From Morella rubra (taxonomy: Eukaryota > Streptophyta > Magnoliopsida > Fagales > Myricaceae): a stretch of DNA of 64,000 bases. The first letter of the stretch is position 1. Every line of letters begins with the position of its first letter. The stretch is from the NCBI GenBank assembly GCA_003952965.2, contig CM025855.1, positions 35,783,025 to 35,847,024 of the forward strand, written 5' to 3'. A program made the translations under genes and the position numbers. The notes beneath the pieces were generated by a model. It worked only from the letters and a program-made list of their open reading frames with translations, did no database searches and was not told the origin of the DNA. Positions 1 through 11,690 of this stretch are shown piece by piece.

Positions 1-1150
1 GCATTGCGGGTTTGAGTAAAAATAATGAATCCACGAGTGTTAGCTAATCCCAAAAACTCAGTACCCAGTTCACATTGTAGGCTGAAGCTGAAAATTGCTA
101 AAGATAATTGGTTAGGCATATAAAGTAGTAGGATTCGAGCCCACACTCGAGCTGTAGAGGCCTGTCTTTGTGATCAGAGTTGTTCCCCCTTGGGGGCATG
201 CAAGGACGGTCCAAATCTTGGGGAAGAAGAAAAGCAAAGAGGATCCGGAGTTGGCTGTGATTGTGAAAGGCCCACTTCCGTGCTAATTAAAGACTTCAAA
301 TTATTCAACTAAAGTTTTCCTGCCAATGGGCCTTGAATTTAATTGACTCATTTTTTTTCTGATTATATTATCATCGTTATTTATGTTGCTTAATTATATA
401 TGATCCTGGATATACAAGGGGTATGCATTAATTGTATCCCTATTCCCTCGTATAGAATTTGTCAAAATCTCTCTATTTTTGGTCCACTCTATGGAGGGGC
501 TACAGCGATGCTTCATAAGTTTTTGGGACACGTGTTAAGATTGGATTACAAAAAACTAAGTTCACGACAAGAGTCCCAAGACCTTCAGCCCTTCCACCTA
601 CGTAGCAATTTTGAAGAGCTGGCCTATTCCTAATTTCCTTGAAGCCATCAACCTTGAATAGTACAGCAGACTAATTATGACTCCTTAAGTTAAAAGTCAA
701 AAAAAAATCAAGATATAAAAAGGCCAACATGCTGCAATCATAGGAACGTTTACTATTGGCATGCGGAGATTGAATCAGTTCCTTTTAGAAATATCACTAC
801 CTAAAGTTCTCCTGTTGCAGACTACAAAGGATTATCTTTGGCTGATATGATTTCCTCGAGTGGAAACTCGTAAGCTTGGAAGATGTATTGGGACTGGTAC
901 CAGTACACAGCCAGAATTTCAAAGTCCGACATTTTAGTTTATTATAAAATCGCGTGTCTTTTCCACGTTGGCTGCTGTTTGCATTTGTTCAACGAAGAAT
1001 TCAGAACAAATATGATAGAATTCCACTTTAAAGCACCCTACGTTTCTTGGCGTTGAAACTCACGAAACATCGACAATATTCCTTTTAGTTTATAGTCCGA
1101 CACGGCTTTCAAATTCAAACTCTTCTTCCCCACTCCTCCCACGTTTATGT
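1..1150. other. Intergenic DNA, no gene seen
   Basis: No ORF resembling a known protein and no transposon termini were recognised here. The 77-codon ORF near position 400 has no protein-like features. The right part grades into the promoter of the IDA-like gene. Confidence 0.5.
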
Positions 1151-1151
1151 A

Positions 1152-1165
1152 CATATATATTTATA
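1152..1165 (+). promoter_or_regulatory. TATA box of the IDA-like gene
   Basis: An alternating TA run ending in TTTATA lies about 75 bp upstream of the ATG at 1238. This spacing fits a plant TATA box with a 5' UTR of roughly 45 nt. It is the only TATA-like element close to the ORF. Confidence 0.5.
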
Positions 1166-1237
1166 ACGGTTCTCCCTTCTGATACAAGTTAAAATTAGGC
1201 GATCTGTACGATTTGGAGGAAGAAAGAGAAGTAACCC

Positions 1238-1492
1238 ATGTCGTGTCGATCGGAAAGATCGTTTGTGATATTATTGAGGTTTGTAATTTTTGTGTTCTTT
1301 CTGCTTTTGGCAACGGCTTCGATGGGACAGTGCATCCGACCTATAAACAACGGAGACCTCAAAAGCACGTTCGAAGGCCAGCTTCCCCGAGGGCCAGTGC
1401 CTCCTTCAGGACCCTCTCCATGCCACAACAAGCTAAGCCCTTTGAACCACAGTGACTTCTCCTTTCCTGATGATTATATTATTTGCCCATAA
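1238..1492 (+). CDS. IDA-like (IDL) secreted signalling peptide precursor
   Basis: This 84-residue single-exon ORF has the layout of an IDA/IDL precursor. It has a basic N-terminus, a hydrophobic signal peptide (about residues 9-29), a variable spacer, then the conserved peptide motif LPRGPVPPSGPSPCHN at residues 49-64. The family peptide is PIPPSAPSKRHN-like; Pro-Pro-Ser, Gly/Ala-Pro-Ser and the final His-Asn are kept. The Lys-Arg before His-Asn is replaced by Pro-Cys, as I recall for the IDL6/7-type subgroup. IDA-family peptides are released into the apoplast and perceived by HAESA/HSL receptor kinases; they control organ abscission, and IDL6/7 are linked to stress signalling. About 20 residues follow the motif, a longer tail than in IDA itself. 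The start is the first ATG after the TATA box and sits directly before the signal peptide. The subgroup assignment is inference. Confidence 0.8.
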   Translation: MSCRSERSFVILLRFVIFVFFLLLATASMGQCIRPINNGDLKSTFEGQLPRGPVPPSGPSPCHNKLSPLNHSDFSFPDDYIICP

Positions 1493-2448
1493 CAACTTTG
1501 GGAAAAGTTCATACATATTTTTGTATATGTTTCTTCTTTTATTTGTTTTAGTTTCTTACCTTAAGAAAGAACCCTAATTTGGAGTTCTCTGATCTCCCTC
1601 ATTAGTTCTAGATGCTTGTAATGGTTAGTTGAATAGCATTATACTAGTTTCCTTGAACTCAGTTGGAATTCATTATTAATAATAGCTAGGAGATAGCAGC
1701 AGGCAACTTTCATATATATATATGCATGCCTTTGGTTTTCCTAATTGCATGCGGATTAGAAATTCTGCTTCTGGAGCCACGTGAAGTGCTCGGTCTTTGG
1801 TTTATGGCTATATGATCGATCGAGACATTTTTGCCACTTAACGAGGAGTTTCCATGTAGTTTCTACAACAAAATATTGTACAACCACGCGCATGCCTTCG
1901 ATTCAGCAGTACACAAATAATCTTTTGTTTATTTTCCCGGCCATCTACTAGCTAGAACGAATTCCTTTGTAAGTTGTACAACTGCGCCAACAAATTAGTT
2001 CGTCATTCATTCAACCCAAAAAGGGGGAAATTAAAGAGAAGTTTGGTTTAGTTTTTGACCTTCTTTTGTCATTAATTTCTGATGCGTAGCATTTTCCTTG
2101 GTAGAAATTATTTTCAATGGGTTTGTTCCAAGACATGCTGACCTACACGTTTACGCGCAATGTTGCTTTTGGGCCATATTGGGGTAAGTGGAATTTTGAG
2201 TTGTTTGAAGCCTAAATACATGAGGAAAGTTGGTTTCATTATGATGCTAAAAAATTTCAAGAAAATCATCTTTTTTCCGCATTAATTGGTTGGTGAGTGA
2301 TATTTAAGAAACCTCTTACAAAACATAGGGTCATGGCTAAACCTTCAAAGTTACATTACATCCAACTATTATCAATTGATAAGGTAAAAAGGAAAAACGT
2401 AACGACAAATCTCAAATACTTGAATTGGCCCTATAGTTCAACTATCAA
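1493..2448. other. Intergenic DNA downstream of the IDA-like gene
   Basis: No gene was recognised. The stretch holds the 3' flank of the IDA-like gene, a short TA run near 1711 and several ATGCAT (RY-type) hexamers. Nothing else is supported. Confidence 0.45.
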
Positions 2449-2770
2449 TTAAATTAAGGGAAAACATCACTTTTAGTTCTTAAACTTACATCAAAATATC
2501 AACAGAAAATCTAAATTATCAAAATCGTCATATTTAATTCCAAAATTATCAAAATACATCAATATCACCCTATTATAGAATTCGACGGTTAAAATATACA
2601 GAAAATATGTTACGTAGCACAATATTAACAATTGGATCCTATAACAAGGTGAACGTCAATTAATTTTGATAGTTTTAAGGTTAAAGGTGAGGATTTTGAT
2701 AATTTAGACCTCTTTTTTTAATATTTTGATATAAGTTTAGGAGTTAAAATAAAATTTTCTTAAATTAAGG
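2449..2770. mobile_element. MITE, Mutator-like, with 11-bp target-site duplication
   Basis: The element spans 2460-2759 (300 bp). Its ends are imperfect inverted repeats of about 110 bp: the left end begins GAAAACATCACTTTTAG, and the right end read in reverse begins GAAAATTTTATTTTAAC. Both arms continue with similar runs such as AAACTTACATCAAAATAT against AAACTTATATCAAAATAT. The identical 11-mer TTAAATTAAGG flanks it at 2449-2459 and 2760-2770. There is no coding capacity. A duplication of 9-11 bp with long inverted repeats is typical of non-autonomous Mutator-like elements; the superfamily call is inference. Confidence 0.75.
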
Positions 2771-3344
2771 ACTCGTTCCTTTGGTGATATAAAGGTTTGA
2801 AGTTTCATTGCGAACAGCCCAAAAAGTCAGCCCAAACAATCAACTTTAGCCTGTTCTACTAATGGAGGCGTTAATGTAAAATGTTCCTTGTCCTGGCCGG
2901 CACAAACTCACCCCGATTACTGCCTACCTGACCTTAACATGCCCGTGATCACCAAAAAAGTCCAACAAATAAATGCTTTCAGTATCTGTATAGGCCTCAA
3001 CGATGCTTTTGGTTGGGTGTGGGTCACGGTGGGGGAAAGAAACAAATGTAGAGTGGCCGCCCGTAAGAATCTTTGGAAGTTCTATAACCTTCTTGTTCTT
3101 GGTCTAAGCAAATATTTTATGTCCATGGCTAGCTCCAAATGTTGCAGGTGCGTTATTGCAACAAGTTGTACACAGGAGATTCTTAAATCAACAAAAAAAC
3201 TGACACCAATAAACGAATGTCTTAGCTCCTTTACCACCAGTCATGCCATATGCGGCACATGTCAATTTTCTACGCCTGGCCTGTCATCACCCGTGACTGG
3301 TGCCATTTTGCTCCCTATTTTCCTCCGTGCAGTTTGGCAGAGGC
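2771..3344. other. Intergenic DNA, no gene supported
   Basis: A 183-codon open frame runs through 2888-3439 but has no recognisable domain and no promoter in front of its start. It is treated as chance. Nothing else was recognised. Confidence 0.4.
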
Positions 3345-3351
3345 CTCAAGA

Positions 3352-3366
3352 GTATATATATATTTA
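3352..3366 (+). promoter_or_regulatory. TATA-like element before a small ORF
   Basis: A TATATATATATTTAT run lies about 90 bp upstream of the ATG at 3445. The spacing would suit a promoter for the small ORF, but TA runs are common in this window. Confidence 0.3.
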
Positions 3367-3444
3367 TCTCTATCACCCACCCATGATGTTCACTAAAATA
3401 GTCTTCTGTCAGAGTAGTCTCTCGGGAATTGCTTTGTAAAAACC

Positions 3445-3570
3445 ATGACTTCTTTAGCAATCGTGACGTTGAGAAAGCAACCATTTCTGGCTTCTCTCAG
3501 AAGGGGTGCTCCTCCTTTAGTCTCGGGGGAAAAAAAAGTGTCTCTGCAGTTGTCGAAGTACAAAAGATAG
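3445..3570 (+). CDS. Hypothetical small protein, 41 residues
   Basis: This short ORF has a favourable start context (aaaccATGac) and follows a TATA-like element. The product begins MTSLAIVTLRKQPFLASLRR, an Arg/Lys-containing, acid-free stretch that resembles a mitochondrial or plastid targeting sequence, and ends in a basic tail (LSKYKR). No domain was recognised. It could be a real micro-protein gene, a first exon, or chance; the sequence alone does not decide. I do not recognise a family. Confidence 0.3.
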   Translation: MTSLAIVTLRKQPFLASLRRGAPPLVSGEKKVSLQLSKYKR

Positions 3571-5300
3571 ATTACAGAACAAACTTGGGAAAAAGCCGAA
3601 AAGGACACTACTTGGAGCAATGAGACTCTGAAACTTTTGGTGATTTGGTCCCACTAGGTGAAACCATGAACGGCCGTATATGCGCGTTCCGCAGGACCTT
3701 AGAAGTTAGAATGGATGCGTGAGAGAGAAAGGCAAGTAGGGGGGGGTAGGGTGGGGATTTAATTGTCTTCAACCCTACGTTGATGGTCATGGTGGGCTAC
3801 CATTCATCGGTACATCCCTTTCCTGGTAGATGGGGAGATTGTTTAGGTTGAAGCCTAAGCAGTCATCTGATTTCTTTTGTTCTATTCACGGAATTTCTAT
3901 GACCAGTAACAATATTATAGTAATTAGCAATTGTCTACGCCAAGATCTGAAATTCTGAATCTTTGCTAAAAGCAAAAATACTGTTAAATTGTAAAAACTA
4001 GCCGGAAGTGCCTGCGCAACCGCTAGTTTTGCTGTATTTCTTTGACTGAAATATCTTACCTAACACTTCAGTCCTAGCTTCCAACCTACAGGTAAAAGTG
4101 ATCCGTAGCAGGAAAATTTAGAATTATTAGCTTTCCTTCTTCATCTCTAGCTAGGCGTAGACAATTTATTAATATATATATAGGAATATAGGACGGTGGG
4201 AACTAGAATACATGGAGCTAAAAGGTTAAAGTGCTAAAGCTCAATACAGACGTGGCAAACAATAACCAATTGAAAAGGTTTATAATCCAGGAAACGGCTC
4301 ACAGGCCTACAACACAACACCTGCAGGAAGCAGAGAGAAAAAGCAAGGTTCGAATGTTGGATACTGGCTGGGGATACTCCAAACGATTCGGTGTCCAAAA
4401 CTACCATCCCCTGCAATAGAAATCGGGCCAGAGGGCTGAAGAAATCGAGTGAAACGACGTATCTACTAGCTCTGTAAGGTGCGGTGTGTGTAGCTTGCAG
4501 GCCTAAGAAGGCATGTGAGCGAGTTGGTTGACAAAACGAGCGCCATGAGGTAGGACTTAGGAGAGCATCGTACAAACACGAGTCAGGTCGCTGGCCTGGC
4601 CAATGGCCATGATCTGCAGGCCCAAGAAACGCGGACAAACAGAGAGAAAAAAAAAAGGATTAAAAAAAGAGAAGGAAGAAATGGAGGAGAAGACAGCGGA
4701 AAGAGGGGAGAGAAGAGGGGCGGCTCTTCAAAGCAATTATTGGTATGACTAAGGGTTGACAACCACAGCAAAAAAAAAAAAAAAACCCTCCTTTCGGAAG
4801 TGCGGTATCTCGATCTCTGATGAAGTTTTTGCGAACAGAGAATTGAGTTTATTTCCTGTTTATCTGTGTAGATATTTTTCTTCACTTAGCATTTATATTT
4901 CCCTGTAGCCACTACATGTTTAACGATAAATGCTTTCTAATCTTTTTTTTTCCTGATGTTTATGCACGGTGTGCTACTTAAAAGGCCAGAAGCAGTATGT
5001 TTGGCTTAGCAATGGAAATTAAGAATAAGTGTAATCGCACATAGGATGAACTTTTTATTTTTGAACTAAAGCTAATATTATATGGTTATTTTTTGTTTCA
5101 GTTATATCTAGCTATAGCTCTTGGTATTTTAATTTTTGAGAATTATGTTATGTTGGAATAGAAATTTTAGTTAAAATGTATAAGAGCTATAGATTGACGT
5201 CTATTACTACCTAGCGTTATGAATGATATAAGTAACACTCAATAACCTAGCTAGAGCTTCCATGAGAGTTTATTAATGTCCTATAAAGGCCAGAGGACTA
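3571..5300. other. Intergenic DNA with short homopurine tracts
   Basis: No gene was recognised. Purine-rich tracts at about 4640-4720 and an A-run near 4772-4785 produce spurious minus-strand ORFs rich in Phe, Leu and Ser. A GGGGGGG run lies near 3740. Confidence 0.45.
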
Positions 5301-5302
5301 AA

Positions 5303-5314
5303 CATATATATATA

Positions 5315-5349
<35 letters not shown>
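5303..5349. repeat. (AT)n microsatellite
   Basis: An almost uninterrupted AT dinucleotide run of about 47 bp with one TT phase change. It is a likely polymorphic marker. Confidence 0.9.
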
Positions 5350-5927
5350 CAAGGGACCTCATTTTTATGAATATTTTCCATAAAACAATAAACAATGAGG
5401 CCTATTATAGGAGAGTAGGCTATGTTGGGTTAGCTCAACCTACTTGAGAATCCCAAGTATGACTATTTGTTGTTTAAAAAGTGTTTCAACTAGTATGGTC
5501 TATTTGATATCAAGTATAAAGTACAAACGGAGGGGTAGGGAGCCTGGGCCTCACCCCAGTACAACCAATGCAAAAGGAAGGGGAAATAGGGCCAACCAAC
5601 TCGTGGTCCTGATGCCATAATCTCTTGGATTAAAGGCTGCCACCGTCGTCAAGAAAAGGACCACTGTAAATATAAAAGCATGGACAGAACTGCAAATCAT
5701 CGATTGTAATATCCGTATAAGATGTGAACTGATGGTGAAGGGTCTATTAATGCAACATCGAAGGTAAATATGAGTTGCGTTTAGAGCAACTGAAGAGGAT
5801 CTTCACTCTACCTTTGTACAAGATAAAAAGCTTCCGATTATTGTAACAATAACTGTAGAAGAGGAGACTTCAATAAGTAATTTGCCTGCAGTCATCTTTT
5901 GGAGAGCAATAAGTTAGGAAAATATAA
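5350..5927. other. Intergenic DNA, no gene seen
   Basis: No coding, RNA or transposon signature was recognised in this stretch. Confidence 0.4.
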
Positions 5928-6260
5928 TTAAGTAGATAGAAAGGAAGATAGAGAAAGAAAAGGGAAAGAAAAGAAATGGAAAAAGAGAACAGGGAAGCTA
6001 GTGATGAAAGAGATCAAGAAGTAGACGATAGAGAAAGAAAATAAGAGGAGAGAGGGAATGAAAAAGGAGAAGAAGAAGAGAGAGAAATAGAAGCAAAGCA
6101 AAAAAAATGGAAGAGAGAGAGGGAAGAAGAAGAAGAAGAAGAAGAAAATGAGAACAATAAGATGAGAGAGAGAAAACACGATATGAAGAAAAAAGAGAAA
6201 GAGAAGGAGAGGATGACATAGGGAGAACAAGAAGAACCAGAAGAGGAAAATAAGAGAGAA
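5928..6260. repeat. GA/GAA-rich homopurine low-complexity tract
   Basis: About 330 bp of almost pure purine on the plus strand, with embedded GAA runs (6126-6147) and GAGA runs. The minus-strand ORFs over it translate to Phe/Leu/Ser repeats and are artefacts of composition. Such tracts can form triplex DNA and bind GAGA-type BPC factors, but there is no neighbouring gene to regulate. Confidence 0.85.
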
Positions 6261-6546
6261 AAAAATGGTGATCCTTCGACTGTAGAACTTCTTTAGGGAG
6301 AGAGAAAATTCAAAGGGAAATAGAGTTTTGGGAAGAGAAGGGTGGGAAGAGTGAAGGAAGGGCTTTTCTCTTTCTAGAAATTAGAGAGAAAGTTTTTTTT
6401 TCACAATACAATTTGGTGTTTGCAAATCAAAATTTTGTGGTTTATGGTAGTTATGAAAAAATAGAGATAGGTGATTTGAATGAATTTTTTGTGTTTATTA
6501 TAATAAAAAGAGATGATTAGATGAGAAGAGAGAGATTATTTTATAA

Positions 6547-6876
6547 TTATTTATTGGAAAAACATCACTTTGAGCCCTCTAACTACTAATGTAATTTCAA
6601 AAAGGAGTTAAACTATCACCTTTGACACATTGAGCTTACAAACTACCAAATTGGAGGGCTCAATGTATCAAGATTTATAATTTAGACCTCTATTTGAAAT
6701 TGCATTAGTAGTTAAAGGTCGCAAAGTGGCATGAGTTTGATCGTTGGATCTTTTTTAAGGGCGTAAATTGATGAATTTGGTAGTTTGTGGGCTCAATGTG
6801 TGGTGGTAGTTTAGACTCCTTTTTGAAATTATATTGGTAGATAGAGGGCTCAAAATGATGTTTCTCCTTATTTATT
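6547..6876. mobile_element. MITE, Mutator-like, with perfect 9-bp target-site duplication
   Basis: The element spans 6556-6867 (312 bp). The left end begins GGAAAAACATCACTTTGAGC and the right end in reverse begins GGAGAAACATCATTTTGAGC. TTATTTATT repeats exactly at 6547-6555 and 6868-6876. Inside, a second reverse-oriented copy of the arm lies at about 6650-6740, so the element holds one forward and two reverse arm copies. It has no coding capacity. Termini and duplication length fit a non-autonomous Mutator-like element. Its first bases resemble those of the 2460-2759 MITE. Confidence 0.8.
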
Positions 6877-9800
6877 TTATTTTCTTAACTAAAATTATGG
6901 CCAAAATTTTGGTTTATAAACACCACTTAGTACGGTCTTAATTCTCTTTCTCCCTAACTTCATCTAAAATTAGTAAGCCTACCAGCTATCAATGTAGTGT
7001 ACTCCATCACATATTAAAATTCAAGTTCAGAGATTGTTCAAAGAAATTTAGGTTTTCAATCTGAGTAGTAAAAGTCTCGATACTTTTATGACCGACTTTA
7101 GACTTCAAAAAATTATGATTTTTGGATCTGTCGTACTAGACATATGTAGAATAATTGTGTTCAAATTTCATGATTTTTAGAGACGTTTTGGTATGATTTA
7201 GAATTTTGAAATTTAGGCATTAAACATCGGATATGCAGAGAAAGACTTTTATGATACTGATTGAGATCTTGAATTAGATGACCAAGATAGAATTCGAGTT
7301 GGAGTATTAAATTTTAGGAGTGTACGTCTTTGTAACACATTTTTACATTTCTTTATGAATTTAAAGATTTAAGTACGAGTACCAATTTGTTTAGACGTAA
7401 CTTTACCTTATGAATAGAGGTACAGGTTGATTTTACTGACCAAGTTTTAGATGGAATTCGGAGATGAAATTTTGTAGCTATATAATTAACATATGTAGAA
7501 ATAACATAATTTAATTTGTGGATTTTAGACGTGCCAAAGATAGATCATTTTTTATATTTTCGAATCCGAGTAATGAATTTTGGGTTTAACTCTGATAGCC
7601 AGATTTAGTGCTTCAATTAGGGATTCGCTTGACCTTGTTATAATAAGCTAAATTTTGTGTTGATAGGTTCTAATTGAGTGATTGAAATGCTTGAAGATCT
7701 AGGTAAGCATGGTGTTTATGTTAGACTTTCTAAATGGTACCGAGGTGATGTTTTAAGAATCAAATGTTTCATTGAAAAACCTCAGTATTTTATGTGCATC
7801 ATGGTAGATAACATTGTGAAAGATTAATGCATGAAATGTGTAAACATGACCCAATTTTTATGTCAATGTTATTACTTGATATTTTTGTTGTTTAAAAAAA
7901 ACAACAAAAAAGATTAAAATTTTGAGACAACTTTTCATGCCACGAGACTGCCTACGATTGGCGTTGAGATGACATCTAAAATCCGCCTAAGCACCATTTT
8001 GCCTATTGACTAACAGCAATTGAGCGGGGATCAATTTGTCTAAAAAACTTATCTCAGGAATCTGACGGTGGAAATCAATACATGAGGGACTAAAATGTCA
8101 AAAGTGTAAACTACAGAGATCTATACGTTAATTAAATATTTTTATGTAAATACGTAAATCATTAAGCGTCTTAAACATCAAAAAATATTTTCTTGAAAAT
8201 ATTTTAAAAGAATAACTAAACATTGAAAAGGAAATTTTTTTTTTTCTTAAAAACGTTTTAATGAAAAGTCTTTTATGTAAAATAATAGTTTTACAAGCAA
8301 ATAAACGAGCACTTAGTTTGGTTGGCCCCTAGCTAAGTATCAAAGAGTTTTCGGACTGCACCTTGTCATAGGGATAAACGTGTCCAGAGTTATTATTAAA
8401 GGGATTTTCTTATATTATTATGTTATATAGTTAAAACTATTTTAAAGTCAATTAAAAATGTTTTAGTGTCCAGAGTTATTGTTAAAGGGATTTACTTCTT
8501 ATATTATTATGTTATATAGTTAAAATTATTTTAAAGTCAATTAAAGATATTTTATTGAAATTACTAAACACAGTTTTCAACCACTAAAAAAGATTTTTAA
8601 TACTCTTTTACTGTTACAGTGGATATATACTAGCATAGCATGTTGCTTACGGAATTGTCTAACTTATCTATTATTTAGTTTTATATTTTTCAGATGATGT
8701 TAAGGAGCGTGTCACTCTCGACACGGACATATCAAAATTAGGGAGCACACATGCTAGTTGAGTGCTACTGCTTGTGATTAAGGTGGCTCATCTGTGAATT
8801 AAAAAAAAAGAAAAAAGAAAAAAGGTCGGCCGTCTGTGTCCTTGCCAAACACGTAATATAAACCACCAAATAAATTTTGTATTGGGGGGGACCTACATAT
8901 GTATTACTTTCTGACAAAACCCTTGCATGTGTCCTGAAAAGTACCTTCTGCAAGGAAAAACAGTGACCGATAAGCCATCTTCTACGCCAAAAAAATCATC
9001 ATAAATTTCGATTTTTATTCTTTACAATTCTCACCAAACCAGCAAGCACTTTATAATAGATGAAAATCAAGGAGATTGGTAGGCATCATGGGTAGTGGAA
9101 CATATGTATATATATAGAACTACCCAAGGAAGATCTCCCTTCAAAACTTTGTGGGAAGTTTCTTTCTGGTCCCTGATCACCTAAAATTTAAGAATCTCAT
9201 CCTGAACTTGCCAGATTGTTGCAATACGAACCTTCCAATAGTCTCTCTCACTACAAGTAGGTGTAAATGCACGTGAGACCACACGTGTTTTCCATTAAAA
9301 CAGACATGACCCTCATCACATGTGTTTACCAACAAGCCAAATTGCTATTTCCCAGTTACCCAAAGTGCCCCGTGAAGTCCTGCAGATGAACACGCCCACT
9401 TTGGTTATAGGCAGGAACAGAAAATTTGGGTTGGTAGGAAACATGTGATGCTCTCGTGCATAGGTTTCAGTTCTGGTGAGTGGCGCATGAGATGAATATG
9501 TCTTGCGTATGCTCATGATATACGTATTAATTCCTACGCATAATTAATGGATGCATCATGCATGCAGGCATGGCTTACAATATTTAATTGATTTCCATTT
9601 ATCTGCAAAAGTAGAACTTTACCATTACTAGTCTAACCCAGAAGATCAAGAGCCAAGTACTAAAACTAACCAAAGTGGAGACGTAAAACGTATTCCTGCC
9701 AAACATATAAAAATTATCTAAAATATATTTCGCATATTCGTAAAAAAAAAATTATTCACCTTGATCACTCAAGCTGTAGCATGCAGAAGACGATCATGTC

Positions 9801-10350
9801 TGAAAAAGATTAATGGAGCCGCGCGCTCTCAAGGGTAGGTCCGTGCATGGAAAGCATGATCATCACCTGCATGCCAACTCTCTTTGGATCGGATCAACAC
9901 CAGAATTCACGAGGAGCGGAACAAGAGGAGGCCCATTAAATGTGAGCTTTTTTAATGATATTATTGTATCTGTACTGAAGTCCAAATATACATGATCCGT
10001 GATAATGTAAATTTTCCTAGCTAGTTCAAAGTTCAGTAAAATGTTTAATATTGAAAATGCAACTTGGGAAATACGGGAATTAAATGTAAGATCATCTTCC
10101 AGAGCATAAAGGAATAAAATAATGTTATTGCAGCATCATGCCATCAACGTAAATTGTGAAACAAACTTGCACAAATAATGTATACAAAGTCAACTCATAT
10201 ATACACCTCACTGGCTAGCTATATTGCCAAACATACTTGGAGGCACGACAGCTTCTGCCGAGCTTCAATGAGACGCGTTGATTGATCATGAGACTTGCCG
10301 AGCTTCAATGTACATCTTTTGGGTCTGCATGCACATATCCCACAACCAGA
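6877..10350. other. AT-rich intergenic DNA, no gene seen
   Basis: No protein-like ORF, splice structure or transposon coding region was recognised over 3.4 kb. It contains a short direct duplication (8381-8553). Short ORFs have no family features. Confidence 0.45.
8381..8553. repeat. Imperfect direct tandem duplication, 86-bp period
   Basis: Two adjacent copies begin TGTCCAGAGTTATT at 8381 and 8467 and continue through the shared TTATATTATTATGTTATATAG with a few substitutions and a small indel. No coding content. Confidence 0.75.
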
Positions 10351-10353
10351 TCA

Positions 10354-10400
10354 CAAAAAAAAATAAAAAAAAAAATAATAAATAATAATAATAATAATAT
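10354..10400. repeat. A-rich and (AAT)n microsatellite
   Basis: An A-rich stretch passes into about eight AAT units at 10375-10400. Confidence 0.85.
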
Positions 10401-11614
10401 GAAAGCTTAATTTAATAGTACTATCCGATAAACCTGCCTAATTCGTACTGGTCCACTAAACATTAACCACTTATTTACTTTTTAATGCTGTTTTAATTAC
10501 TTTAGAAGTATATATAGGGTTCTGAATATATATGTGGTTCAGTAAAAGAAAGGCCGGCGTTGAAGGTATAAGGATATAATACATCTTCTAATATCTACCT
10601 CGAAGTTAATTATATTTCAGATAATTAGCGAACTGATCACCTTAAAACATTAGGGGGCCATTTACACAAAATAATTTTTAGAACTAAAATGTAAAAAAAA
10701 ACAGAAAAAATCATTAACAAAATGGGAAAAAAAAATTTGTTTTCACTGATTTTTGGGGGGCCATGTCCCCCCAAGTTTCGTGCCTGCATGCCTTTCATCT
10801 CGCCAATATGCCAGCTTCTTCCTCGTTGGCAGGAGTGGTTGGGCCCCTTGACATGAGCCGATCGAGAGTACTTAGATTTTGTTTGGCAGGCTGATTAGGG
10901 CCGGCGGGAGGGGGGGCAACTAGACTTTTAATTATCTGGGACAAATTCTTCAACACCGAGTCACAACATGCAATGTGAACCCGGTTGGTTGAGGCTTATA
11001 TAACGACCCTTTTTCTAATAGAAAAAGAGAAGAAAAGAGAAGACATTAAAAGAGTATATACGATTTTTAAAATGGGCCTTCACTGCATTGGTTGCAACTT
11101 GGATGCTTGAATTTGTCAATGACAAACACCTAGCTACATCAGGGTACAAAGAACAAGCATCTGCTCCACGAATCGCGCTTGTAAGAAGAATAGGTTTGAA
11201 ACCTGAATTATATGGATCAGATTGCAAGTAGGTCAATATATCCAGGAAAAATCATGAATAAAGGAAGGGTAAAATCATAAATGAACGTCTCTATTTTGTT
11301 CCTTTTCGGTGGGACCAACTCCTTACTGGGAAGGTGGTTAAAGAACGGACGCTAAAGAACCCTTGTTCTAATCTCTGTCACCTGTGAGTCAACGCTCCTC
11401 ACGTTTCGAACGTAGCAGATGCACTTACAATTGGACAGGGTTCACTCGCTTCGAACCCTTGAATATTTTCTTCCCTTTTTTTTTTTTTTTACTTTGAGCT
11501 CTTATCTCTATAAAATCAGTTCGAGACTTAACACAGCAAGTAGTTGAACCTCAAACACAGCGCACCCAGCTGGATTGGGTTGGACTCATTAATCTCTAGC
11601 ATAAGGGATCAGAA
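10401..11614. other. Intergenic DNA, no gene seen
   Basis: Nothing with gene-like structure was recognised. Several short homopolymer tracts (A and G runs near 10690-10760 and 10910) are present. Confidence 0.4.
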
Positions 11615-11690
11615 GTTTCTTCTTCTTCTTCTTCTTCCTCCTCCTCCTCTTCTTCTTCTTCTTCTTCTTCTCCTCCCCCTCCTCTTCTTT
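11615..11690. repeat. (CTT)n/(CCT)n pyrimidine microsatellite
   Basis: A compound trinucleotide repeat of TTC units, then CCT units, then TTC units again. Such tracts are common in plant 5' UTRs, but no convincing coding sequence follows it. Confidence 0.85.

Noticed and set aside
2888..3439. 183-codon open frame
   Set aside because: No domain, mixed composition, no promoter or protein-like pattern; the frame crosses the TATA-like run at 3352.
4234..4885. Overlapping minus-strand ORFs of 100-134 codons
   Set aside because: They come from purine-rich DNA read in reverse (Phe/Leu/Ser-rich) and show no family features.
5928..6230. Minus-strand ORF rich in Phe and Leu that looks like a membrane protein
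   Set aside because: It is the complement of a homopurine low-complexity tract.
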